Shown piece by piece: positions 1 through 10,878 of a DNA stretch of 64,000 nucleotides. The DNA is from Cerioporus squamosus. Its lineage: Eukaryota > Basidiomycota > Agaricomycetes > Polyporales > Polyporaceae. The notes below the pieces were generated by a model that was not told where the DNA came from, made no database searches, and saw nothing but the letters and a program-made list of their open reading frames with translations. The stretch covers positions 456,900-520,899 of the forward strand of contig JABYQS010000008.1 in NCBI GenBank assembly GCA_022592435.1, given 5' to 3'. Made by a program: the position numbers and the translations under genes. Numbering within the stretch: the first letter of the stretch is position 1; the number at the start of each line of letters is the position of its first letter.

Positions 1-978
1 CAGTGCACCTCCGGAGAAGAGAGAAGACCGGAACGCTAGCTCCTGACAAGACATGATGCATGAGCGAAAAGCGGAGGCGCAGAGACTTCAGTACTAGAAG
101 CGAGGCTCGCCTTCTTCGTGTACCAGCGCGAGAGCAGGTAGACTCCTCCCGGGTAGAATGCAGCCTAAGTCCTCTTTAGCAGATCGAATGAGACGTACGG
201 CGAACAGCAGCACCTCAGGAAGTCCGATAAATATCCTAGTAGCGACAATGCCGGCGTAGCTGTGGGTGGCCTGCCCGCATATGATCAATATCTTCACAAA
301 ATTGACAGAACTCGGGGAGCATACCCCGGTGAGTGCGCTCGTCAAGCCCCAGCAAACCACGCATGCCGCGATGTAGTATGAAGGCCTGGATAATCGGTCA
401 GAGAGGAGTAGCATATTCGTCTATGCTCACTGACCTTGAAATGCGGTTCAAGATCTACATACATCATGGTCAGACCGCCTAGCCGTGCTAGAGACCGCAT
501 GTCGGCTAGGGACTCACGATGTTAGAAGGAACCTGCGCTGGGATGTAGGACACGTAGAGCATAGCGAGGACGGTCTGGTATTGGGTATCTGCGATGTCGA
601 GTGAGCGTACGTCGGGTGGGCGTTGACTGAGGTCCTCACCCGACAACCCGAGGTCTTGCTCGAGCCCTTTGAGCCTGGCCGACGTGATCGCGGCACGCTG
701 GGAAGATATGGATGCAGCATAGCCAATGTTGAGGGTCAAGGGAGTGAAGATATGTGATGAGAATTTGTGCCAGAGGGACTCACGTCGATGTAGTTCATCA
801 TGTAGATGAGTATGACCGCAGGGAGCAGACGCCTGTCGAGCGTGCGTATGAGCTGCCTCTCCGCTGAAGGACGGACGTCTGGTGCAAGCAGCCGGTCGTT
901 CGGATGTTCTGAGCTCGTAGGTTGGCATGCGTGCACGTAGTATTCGATCTGAACGTCTTGTTCCTTCTCGATAGACAT
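1..978 (-). CDS. MFS transporter, allantoate/nicotinate permease type, 3' end off the window
   Basis: Membrane carrier of the fungal anion:cation symporter branch (Dal5/Tna1-like), expected to take up a small organic anion or vitamin at the plasma membrane. Six exons join in frame: 978-784, 697-640, 588-518, 420-214, 164-111 and 42-1. The joined protein has the family's hallmark order: LDRRLLPAVILIYMMNYIDR, then SARLKGLEQDLGL, DTQYQTV, QVPSNI, SRPSYYIA, GLPEA, FYPGGVYLLSRWYTKKELAF. I chose the ATG at 978 because it gives a short charged N-terminus as usual for this family; an upstream in-frame start is possible. Roughly the first 165 residues are present and the rest lies beyond the left edge. 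The intron at 43-110 begins with GC rather than GT. The substrate cannot be told from sequence. Confidence 0.85.
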
Positions 979-2310
979 GGCGGAGGCTGGTTGAGCTACG
1001 GATGGGACTCGCACTGGCAGATATACCATCTTTTAGGCTCTGTACAGAGGTGATTGGATGAACGAAGGCAGCCGGTCTTCGTATCTTATCTCTGCCGTCG
1101 AAGGTGTGTGCGTAGCCGGGCTCTAAGGCCGCGGCAACGACGGGGTTCCTGGGTTCGGTATGAGGTCATGTTAGCTACTTTGACGCAAAAGAGGTACATA
1201 CAGCAACTACACGGTCGTCCCTGCGATCGCATGCCAGCGTAGCACCGTCTTCCAGTGTTCTCGAACATCGCGCCTTCAGAAGACCGGCGTGTTGAGGAAT
1301 CCAACCTCTACCTCGCTGGAGAGCCATTCGCGTGCAATACGTTATTCTTGGGACCTTGACGGTTTGGGTGCAATCAGCACTGTTGTGAGTAAGAATCAGA
1401 ACCCGGGGAATCCCTCAAGATGGTTAGCTGTCGTCGTCGACCGCAAGCGCGGCATTCGAGTCGGCATGACACACCTGCGTTCCTTGATGCTACGGCAGAC
1501 ACTTCAAAATGCGAGTCACGGTAACCCATGGTCCCTTCCAGATCGCTGGCACGAGTTGCACGTTACACAAGTAACCTCGGGTTCTGCGGTTCAATACGAT
1601 GAACGTGACATGCGAAAGCTCGAGATCGGTTGTATCAGCACGGTGAACCAGAGCATATGCAGTCTAACTTCGTAACGTACCATTCCTGAAAGCCTCAGGC
1701 GTCTCCGACCTGCATCCGAGCGGCGGTTCAGCGTACGTCCCATGGGGGATGCTAGTAGGCTACTAGACCACCACTTAGACCTATAAGTAACCTGAAGTGA
1801 ATACCATGTGCGTGCATGTGCCAAGAATGGTTGCCCTAAGTAGTTACCCAGACGTATCAGCTTGCCCACTAATAGGTAAGTACTGGCAGGGTGTACGAAT
1901 AGGTTTCTGCGCGAGAGGGCTGGCAGTGGCGGCTGCCGCTCAGTGAGTGACGGGAGGCATCGGCCCGATCAGCCGGGTGGCCCGGAAACATCCGCAGCAG
2001 GACTCGCCGCAACTTCGGCAAGCCAGCCTCCTGCTCTTGTGTACCCACTGCGGCACTACCAACAGATGCTAACCTACTATCGACGACATCTACTTACTGG
2101 GCGACATATACTTCTTACTTGCTTCGTCTCCAACTGTGTTCTCATTTCTGCAGTGAAAAGGGCCGGGACGACTAGTCTACATCAGAGACAGATCACAATG
2201 ATGCACGAAGAAGCCCCGGACATGGGCGAGCAGCCGCTCACCCACCCTCCATCCTTCTCTCCTCGACTTGCACGAGGCAGCGAGTGCACCCTCACCTTCT
2301 CGGAAGCTGC
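979..2310. other. Intergenic, divergent promoter space between MFS and P450
   Basis: Open frames here are short, unsplicable into anything I recognise and lack family motifs. The stretch separates the 5' ends of two divergently transcribed genes, so it presumably holds both promoters. No repeat or RNA gene was seen. Confidence 0.5.
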
Positions 2311-4648
2311 ATGTTTCGTCTCATTGCTCTCGCTGCTGCGCTGTGTCTGCTCTCCGTAGTCTTGTCTCAGCTTCGGCGACGTGCGAAGCAGGGTCATCTT
2401 CGAAATCTGCCTGGCCCGCCTAGTACCTCTTTCCTGACCGGTGAATCTAATCATTGCACCCTCTTGTCTATATCAACTAAGTTCGACTACGCAGGCGTCG
2501 CGAAAGATTTGCACAACCCGAACGCGGTCCCATATAGAGAACATGTGTTGTCGTCCTACGGGCGTGTCATCAAGTTGCGTGGATTCCTAGGTGTACGTGA
2601 TGAGTTCAGCCCGAGTACTGATCGTCGGATGAGAAGATACTCATGAGGTGTGTTCTGGTGCTTAGGAAGTGGAGATTGCGCTGTCGGATCCTGTCGCTCT
2701 CGGGGCGGTATTTGGGAAGTTCCGCGACGTCTTTGAGATACCGAAGTGGCAATCAGAGTGAGTATCACCTTGTTCTTTATCCACTCTTCAGCGTATGGAC
2801 CGATGTCACTTCAAGGACTCATCGTGCCGTCTTTGGACCAAATCTCATGTCTGTGTCTGGTGAGTACCTATCCTATCTCGTTGGACCAAACGGTCCGCAG
2901 AAATCTCCATAGAGGTGGACTGACTTGCTGAGCAGGCTCCCAACACCACAAGCAGCGGAAGCATCTCAACCCCATATTCTCACCGAAGTATCTGCGTGAG
3001 GCAGTATCTATGCAACATGATATAGCGCAAGAGGTCGGTCAACGACATTCTGACCGCACCGTCGTGGACGCTCATCATTGCCTCAGCTCACGGATGTGCT
3101 CAAGGCCGAGGTCGGACAGGGTACCTCCGAAGTTGAGCTGTCCGAGTACTTCAGTCGGTATTCGCTGGAAGCCGTGGGCCGCACTACTCTCGGATACTCG
3201 TTCGGACCCTTGAAGAAGCACGGCACTGACTACAGCCGTGCGCTGAAAGAGTTCGGGTCAGTATTCGCTTATCGCATCTTGATCACTCCGGGAATGACGT
3301 CTCCAGTCCGACGCTCTCTCAGTTGCACCTCTGGCGACCTCTGCTTCCCTGGCTTCGGAAGACATTCCCTCCCGCTCTCCTGAGATTTGGTGCGGGATTG
3401 CTTCCCATGAAGGCGCTCCATCACATGCAGTGGATCTCGGACTCAGTGTTTGCAATGTCGAAGCGGCTCCTAGACCAGAAGATGGAGAACTTGCGGAAGG
3501 GCGACTTGCACGAACTTGACGAGAAGGATCTCATGAGCGTGCTGCGTGAGTGACAGCATTGTTCAGCATCCGAAGACGGTTGCTCATTCGTCGCGTGGTA
3601 GTTCGAGAAAGTATGTCGACGGAGGACGTCGACTCCCTTTCGGAGCCGGAGCTGCTCGGCCAGATGTCGTACGTCCTGCGACTTCGCTCTGTCTGTCGAA
3701 CGTTTACTCACCTCAACATGTACTACTACACTAGGCTGCTCCTTCTCGCCGCCACTGACACGACGTCAAGCTCTATCTCCCGTGCAATTCAACTCCTCTC
3801 GCTTCATCGCGACGCTCAAAGCAAGCTCCGGTGCGAGCTCGTGGATGCTACGAAAGGCGCAGGAAGGACGCTGCTCGACCTTGATTTTGACACCCTGGCT
3901 TCCCTTCCGTACCTCGACGCGGTCGTCAGGGAGACTCTGCGACTGTTCGTGCTCTCGTACTTCTTCCAGTATGCACGGTGCTCACGATCACTTGACAGCT
4001 ACCCTCCGTTCTATATCTTGATGAGGATGTACGTGCGTTCTGGGCCCTCTTCCTCGTTCGGGTCTGACGACCATCTTCTCCAGCGCGCAAGAGGATGTGG
4101 TCCTTCCGCTTAGCTCGCCTGTGACGGGCGTCGACGGCACGCAGATCCGCGACCTCTTCCTGCCGGCAGGTACGCTCGTCTGGCCAAACGTCTTCTGGGT
4201 GAACCGAGACCCGGAGATCTGGGGTGCGGACGCAGCAGAGTGGAAGCCGGAACGATGGCTGGGACCTCTATCCGAGAAGCTGGTAGAAGCGCATATACCG
4301 AGCGTCTTTGCGCACACGATGACCTTTGCCGCTGGTCCGAGGTCGTGCATGTACGTTCTATCCCCAGCGACGTATTTCCACTGGAGAACTAATGGTTTTT
4401 CGTGTCTTCACAGCGGATACAACCTCGCTGTCACTGAGATGAGTGAGTGGGGATACCATGTTTTCCTCCGCATGGGCTGACTGTCTGGCGTAGGAATCGC
4501 GCTCGCGCATCTCATCCTCTCCTATGAGTTCACGCCCTCGGATAAGGAGATCGTATGGAAGCTGGGCGGGATCGTTTCTCCTACCGTCCGAGGCTCCACC
4601 GCGCGCAAGCCAGAACTTCCGGTCAAGGTCACCGTCCTGCGAACGTGA
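2311..4648 (+). CDS. Cytochrome P450 monooxygenase, multi-intron
   Basis: Haem-thiolate monooxygenase, ER-anchored, using electrons from P450 reductase. The ATG at 2311 opens a hydrophobic N-terminal anchor (LIALAAALCLLSVVL) followed by a basic stretch and the proline hinge NLPGPPS. About ten introns are needed; exon reading gives SQHHKQRKHLNPIFSPKYLR (helix C), the I-helix oxygen-binding motif AATDTTS near 3751-3771, the ExxR motif ETLR at 3931-3942, a PERW-type motif (WKPERW) near 4240-4257, and the haem-binding FAAGPRSC at 4325-4348 with cysteine 4346-4348. The last exons read through to TGA 4646-4648. All key residues are present, so it looks functional. Subfamily and substrate are not assignable by eye. 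It sits between an MFS carrier and a 7-TM gene, and a UbiA enzyme lies about 12 kb away. Confidence 0.93.
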
Positions 4649-5875
4649 GCTCGTGGAAGCTGAGCGTGGCCTTGGCTGATCCCTCTCCATCTTTTCGTGC
4701 TCGCCATCTTCGTTCCGTTACTTACTGAGCCCGAGTGAGGCACATGGTTTGCGTTGTTCCGGGCTCATCATCTTGTGCTTTGCCGTGGGTGTTTTAAAAT
4801 GATGTCTGTACTTGTGTCTGATGCCCAAGGGGGAGTGGTGTGCATCGGGATGTCTTTGGTGATCTGCAGGCGTCTGGCGCGCAGTTGATATGTTCCCGCG
4901 AGGGTGCTTCGATATCATGATCGCTGCATGTCTTCCATGATGTCGCCTTGCATCTGGTGAGGTCTGACCTCGGCCCCTGGCGAACCAGGACTGACGCTTC
5001 TGGCCAGTCTGAGTTGATGGCGCCCAGGTCGGCACTTCGCTGGTTTACCTTTGTTCTGACCAGGTTCACAGGCAGCAATCGGTGCGGATGTCCGCACAAG
5101 CAGGGCCGTATCGCCCCGACATTCAGCTGGTCGTGACCGTTCCGTGGCGACTCGGCGTTGCATCTCCTGCCATCTCTGTAGACAAACACGGTGCGTGTTG
5201 AGCATACCATGTACGGGTCTGTGCTGAAGTCTGACCAGGGGCATGCCAGTGACGGAGGACGTCCGATGTGCGACCGATTGCAGCCTTTCTCACCCAGACC
5301 GCTCCTCTGAATACCTGATAAGCTGCGGAAGTTTGCGGGAAGGCGATGGCCGTGCTGTTTTCTGCGATGGTCGACACATGATCTCGTGCTTAAACCGGAA
5401 GAAGGCCTATGTCTCCAGCAGGCTTCAGAAGCACACACAGCGGAGTATGGGATGGCGTTCATCACCGCTCGGGAGTGCTTCGTGATGAGGGCGGGTGCGC
5501 GCCCAGAGCTCAAGAGCAGCAATGTATGGCGGTGAGTAAGTATCAGAATACCGGCGGTGTACCTTGCGTCTGTGCTTCGACATCCCGGATTCCCCAGATC
5601 TTGGCTCAAGTGATGTCGTAATGTTGCGCCGATAGTGCTGCCTACGCACCATCTCACCAGATGACCGACCGTACCTCCGCGGGATCTCCACCACTGGAGA
5701 ATGAGACGGAGACTCACACGGGATCCGGACCACCACTGCGACTCCCTTCGGTGCTGGATTGCGTACGATTAGACGAGTATAAGATGCCACTGTGGGTGCG
5801 CTAGGCGCGGCAGCCTAAGGGGAGCTTCGCCCGGTTCACATCGCCTTCCCGCTTGTCGCCTACCCCTGCTCAAGC
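4649..5875. other. Intergenic, with an unexplained long open frame on the minus strand
   Basis: A stop-free minus-strand frame covers 4794-5717 (307 codons). Its composition (mixed Cys, His, Arg and Ser, no hydrophobic core pattern) looks like chance translation of GC-rich DNA. A second minus frame starting near 5787 opens MASYTRLIVRNPAPKG with a possible GTGAGT donor soon after, so a small spliced gene cannot be excluded. I recognise nothing. Confidence 0.35.
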
Positions 5876-7355
5876 ATGGCCACCACGCCGGACATCATCC
5901 CTGCCAATGCTCATCTCATCGGGTTCTGGCTTCAGTGCCTCTTCTCAGGTGAGGTGCCTTGTCTACTTTTGACTCGAAGCTTCGCGATCACCATTGCTGA
6001 CGTTGGTTCTTGGTTCTCTCAGGCGCATACTTCGTTTACTTCCCGAAGTGTGTCATTATCCTCAGGAGGAAGGTCCGGGATGGGCTGTCGTTCTGGTTGC
6101 CGTTGGTCTGCGGGCTTTTCTTCGCCCTCACAGTCACCGTGCGCTCCGCTTCCATTCGCGGCTCTGTCAGCTGTACTGACCGGTCGTCTGTCCTGTTCAT
6201 ACAGAGCCTGATCGTCGAGATGCACAGGGCGTACGAGGCTTACAGTGTAAATCCGCTAGCTCTTCCGAACCCCACCAAATATTACGCCAATGCGGCGTCT
6301 CCGCAGTCGCTCATTAAGAACACCATCAATGTCGTTCAAGCTATCATCTCGGACGCCGTCATCGTAAGCCCTGTCTCTGGAGGCATTGCAAAGCGGCAGG
6401 ACTGACTGCAGCACAGGTGTACCGCACGTGGGTTGTCTGGAATGGCAACTACTTCGTGATCATAGTTCCCTTCCTTACCCTCATCGCCGATGCAGGTATG
6501 TGAAAACTCGGAGCCGCCTGTAGTATGTTTGGCACTGACAGAATGTCTGGAAGCCATGGGTGTTTGGTCAGTTTGGACGCTTTCCCAGACGAAGACCGGT
6601 GACGTGCTCATCTTGGCGGCGGTCACCGTCCGGGTTCGATACTTCTACATCCTGACCTTCTGCATCAACATCCTGTGTGCATGTGCGTCTGTCATCTCCC
6701 ATCTTCCTGAGTGAACGACTGACAGTCTCGCAGCCCTCATCTGTTTCCGCATCTGGCGCGCTGGGTTCAATCCGCGGAACGGCTACTCCAACGGGAGTCC
6801 GTTGTCGCGTGTGATGGCTGTCGTCGTGGAGTCCGGTACGCCAATTAGTGTTGCTGCGCAACCTCCATCTCTGACCGCTGCTGCAGCCGGCTTCTACTGC
6901 GCGTATCTCTTGGTACTCATCGTCAGCAACATCATCGGTTCCAACGTTTTCTTCATCTTCCTCGACCCGGTATGTCCTCCTCAGGCCCCAATCATGCTCT
7001 CGAAGCTGACTGCTGTGCTATGATTCCAGACTCCTCCTGTCGTCGTGAGTTCTGTTCTCCACTATCTGCGGTCATATGCTGATTTTCCGCGGCCTTGTAG
7101 GCCATCGTGTACTCCATGCTGATCGTCCGGAGCCATGCCCCTCGGGAGGTCAGCTCCACACCTCTCGCGAGCACACTCCAATTCTCTCGCACCCGCGCGA
7201 GTACACTGCGTCCCGGCGTCCAGACCGCCTCGATTGGCGTCGAGATCAACCTTGAGCGCGTCGTGCATACGGACCTCGGGAGCCCGCGAACGTACGTGCA
7301 CTCGGACCATCCGTACGCCACCGACGACAAGGAGAGCCAGGCGCAAGCCTACTGA
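5876..7355 (+). CDS. Seven-transmembrane protein of a basidiomycete family of unknown function
   Basis: Polytopic membrane protein, function unknown. Exons join in frame through about seven introns (for example donor at 5949, acceptor before GCGCATAC near 6023). Hydrophobic segments in order: HLIGFWLQCLFSGAYFVYF; LSFWLPLVCGLFFALTV; TINVVQAIISDAVIVYRTWV; YFVIIVPFLTLIADA; YFYILTFCINILCA; FYCAYLLVLIVSNIIGSNVF; VVAIVYSMLIVRSHA. The segment order, the YRTWVVW turn after the third helix, and a short Ser/Thr-rich cytoplasmic tail ending at TGA 7353-7355 match a large family of mushroom proteins usually annotated only as hypothetical. It looks GPCR-like in topology, but no ligand or coupling evidence is visible. 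It appears intact. Confidence 0.75.
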
Positions 7356-8081
7356 ATATTCGACATGGCCCCGGTGGCGTGTAGAGATAGATAGGTTTTT
7401 GCGCCTGCGGACTTCGGCTCACGATGTACTAGTAGCATATGTACGAATATGTGTATACCACCGTGACCCGCCCGGCACGAGACACACAGCTACCCAGGTA
7501 GTCTTAGGCACTGGGGTTGGTCGTGACACCCTCCCCAAACCCTCCCTCCTCTTCCGACCAGGCGTCTCCCGCAGACGCCTGGCGAGGAGCAGGCTGACGA
7601 GCGCCTGGGCACGCTGTCTCCGCTCCCCCCTCACCCGTTATCCGGTGCGTACTAGCACCTCGCTCTGGGCTCAAGATGATTTCGCAGCACAGTTTGACGT
7701 CTATGAAGAGCATAGCAAGAACAACGACCAGGCGATCATGGCAGTCCCAGGACCAGCATGTTGTCACCTATGGACCTTGCCGACCGCTTCTTTCAATCAT
7801 ACTCAATTCTGAGCACTTGGGCTTTGTTGCACGTGTCGCTCTTCTATGCTTCTGGGATACTCGTGACATTGATAGAGATGGGAGAAGCTCAGAAGTAGTT
7901 CAAGGTGCGCCCGGTGAGCTGTCCTCGAGGCTCGGACCGCTTGACCCTCCGAGTCGAATCGGATTCAGCGCTCTTGTCTGGCTTGCTATGATATAACTGG
8001 ACCGACCAGTACTAGTCGCCTCCGTGGTAAGTCGACCACGCTGCTCGCCCTGTGTCTCTTAGATCTTTTAGAGTAGCTACA
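7356..8081. other. Intergenic
   Basis: No gene recognised. The interval lies between two genes in the same orientation and presumably holds a terminator and a promoter. No repeat seen. Confidence 0.45.
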
Positions 8082-10470
8082 ATGGCGTCCGAATTGACTG
8101 AAGAGCTTATGCCAATCTTCGTACTACAAGAGCCTGAGTTCAACGACTTCGACCAAGCTGGTTTTGTGAAGATGCAGATGGTGAGCGATTGGACCATTGT
8201 AGCTACTGATGAAGCCGTCTGACATTTCTTTGAAGATCACAGCCGCGCGCGCTGAGGTTCACACATTCGACGGCGCACCCTATGGATACTATCTCGTCAA
8301 CGACAGTAGAGGGGAGCGGAAGATACTGGCTTATTTCGATGGTCCCGATATCAACATGGCACTGTCACACGCTCTCGAGAAGGATCAAGCACCAGAGGAC
8401 TTCCCCTCCTCCCTCAACACTACAGGAACCCCTATGGCTGGCCCTTCCCTCATGTCTGTCCCTGAACGCGTTAAAGGTTGTAAGTGTGTCGATGCTGGCG
8501 TATATCATGGCAACTCACCACCTTATTCTCTCGCTTGTGTAGCTCTATACTGCGTCCCTATGGTGAGACGACCCTGCTCATCTCAGGCTTACGTGTGGAC
8601 TCACCTATCACGCACCACTCCCAGACTCTTGATCCGAGTCAGCATCCGGACTGCATTGGACTGGACTACCTCCTTCCAGTGGACACCGGTAAGTAACTTG
8701 CAAACTTTCAGCTTCTGGTACGAGTGCTTATAAGTAGTCGTCACTCAAGCGGACACCTCTGTGTACGTCACACGCATATAGCTCGAAGCATGGCCCTGAC
8801 CGTGCACTGAAACGTTAGGTGGTTCTTGTGCGATGATTTTCGCCTCATCGGAACGGCAGGGACTGTCCCAGGCTCTTGGCCGTCGCGCGGATATAAGCCC
8901 TGGGAGGTCCGTAGGACAGTTCCAATTCCGCAAGGTCGGCCTACCTTCAATTTCAACCGCATCCCAGAACGCACAGAGGATGAAGCTTTCATCCAGTACT
9001 TCGACGGGGGCGCCATCTGTATGTGACCCTTGATTGATGGTATCGATGGGACTCACAAGCCGTCACAGATGTGCGCGCGTTTCCTGAGGATCATATCTTG
9101 GCGGAGGTACCTTGCTGGGACTGGAGAAATGGCAAGAGCTCCACGGTCTGCTTCCCCCTCCCTTGCGTACTCGCTTATGCCGCAAATATGAAGCTTGCGA
9201 GCCAGGCGTACGATGGTAACCTCGGACTGGCGATACACGGGTGAGTCTGGCAGCGTTATCGGGTTTCAATTGTATGTATGCTCAACGCTTCCAACGTGGT
9301 AGTGCCGGTGGAGTTCTCTACGTTCGTCCTTTTCGTTGATTGAACATGATATGTGCTTAGCGGGGTGTTCGTTCGGCAGTCATACAGTCGCGCTCTTGCA
9401 GCGGCGAGACACGTTCATACGGTAAGCATATACAGGCGCACTCGGTAGTCTTCGGCGAGACTCTGTTGGCTCAATAACGTCCATTGGTAGCACTCGGTTT
9501 TCACCATCCGCCTGTTACATCCGGATGCACTCAAGTTAGCGAAGAGTGGGCTTGTGTAGGTGCTATTGTCCAGAGGCAATTATAGTTCTCGGGCTGACGC
9601 GTCTCTCTTTTATAGACGGTCCTTTGTCAGCTTCAGCTCACATTTTCCTTGTAAGCCGGTGGTGAACTTCACTCCCGCTATCTACTTTCAGCCCTCAGAG
9701 TTGGATGGGTCCCACTGCAAATGGGGCCTTCAAGTAGAGGGCTTGACCCTATTGGTACCCGGGAGGGCTGGCTTCGAGCGCATCAGGATCGACGCCATCG
9801 ACGGTCTCCAGGGCTCCTCTTTCTACGCGACTCTTGACTCAGGTGAGCCAAGCAGGTTACTTAGAGTATTCATTCTTCAAGACCGCTATACGCTTGACAG
9901 CTAGTGGCATCAGTGTGCTTCCCGCATCTGTTGTGAGCGAGATCCAGGCGAAGTGGCTGTGTAATAATCCAGCCATCAATGGGGGCAGGCCGTACTGCGG
10001 TCCAGAGAGGTTTGGATTGGACTCTTGCGACATCGTCTTCACATTTAGAAGCAGCAAGGACAACACTTCGGTCGAATTCCGGTGCAATGCCGCGCGGTTT
10101 CTCCGGTCCAACGTGCAGCTGCCTCCCAACCAGCTTGGTGCACTCAGCCCTTCCCCGACTGCTACGCAGCTCCAGCAATATCGAGAATGCCCTCTGAAGT
10201 CCAGTGGGCAGGAACGCGGCATCCTTGGGATAGTAAGTCTTCGCTCGTCGCGTACCGCATGAGCCGTGAAACTAACAATGCCTTGAATAGAACTTCTACT
10301 GGACTGCGTTTGTGGAGCATTGGGGACCAGCCATGGGTAGTGCGGGCTGGGGAAGAGAGCCTCCATATATACGGCTCGCTCCTCAGAGGGTCATCGAGCG
10401 GGGTGTCGTGACGTGCCATGACTACCAGTTCACTCTTCCCGAGGGTGTTGCGCCAAGGGGCATGGCATGA
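8082..10470 (+). CDS. Unknown multi-exon protein; C-terminal third resembles a degenerate pepsin-like lobe
   Basis: I do not recognise the whole protein. The ATG at 8082 opens MASELTEELMPIFVLQEPEF with no signal peptide. Exons can be chained through roughly ten short introns (donors at 8181, 8480, 8690, 9241; acceptors at 8234 and 8541) to TGA 10468-10470. The N-terminal two thirds (ITAARAEVHTFDGAPYGYYL, YGETTLLISGLRVDSP, VPCWDWRNGKSSTVCFPLP) match nothing I know. The last third reads LQVEGLTLLV, then FYATLDSASGISVLPASVV, DIVFTFRS, and NFYWTAFVEHWGP followed by PPYIRLAPQ. This order resembles the C-terminal lobe of A1 aspartic proteases, where DSG/DTG precedes a Ser/Leu-Pro helix. Here the triad position reads DSA, so catalysis would be lost. 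The intron between 9540 and 9690 is uncertain. Confidence 0.5.
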
Positions 10471-10878
10471 GCGCAGGCTCGACGATGTACACTCATATAT
10501 CATATTATCGCGACCCGTCAAAATCGATATGCAGAAGCCAAATTGTCGAACTTCCACCGCCAGCCAGACGTCAGCCACATTTCATGCTTTGACGACCACG
10601 TACTCGTCCAACTCGGGATGCATAAGATTTGTGATTGCTACATAGAGCGATGCAAGTACACGTGCAATGAACTTCGAATTCCAGCTAAGTCGACGTCTCG
10701 CCTACGTTCTACCGAGTATCGGTATCCATCCAACCAACCGTTCCACTACTCGACGGCTCAGGGTATCTATCACACGAGCCACAAGAGTCACGAGTCAAGA
10801 GTTCAAGACCAGTCCACTTGACAAGACGCAGCACCGAAACAGTATACCATCATCCCACCGCCCACCCGCTCACCCCGC
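10471..10878. other. Convergent intergenic gap
   Basis: Lies between the 3' ends of the unknown gene (+) and the Skt5-like gene (-), so it should hold two terminators. No further gene seen. Confidence 0.5.

Noticed and set aside
4794..5717. 307-codon open frame on the minus strand
   Set aside because: Composition is that of chance translation in GC-rich DNA, with no motif or hydrophobic pattern.
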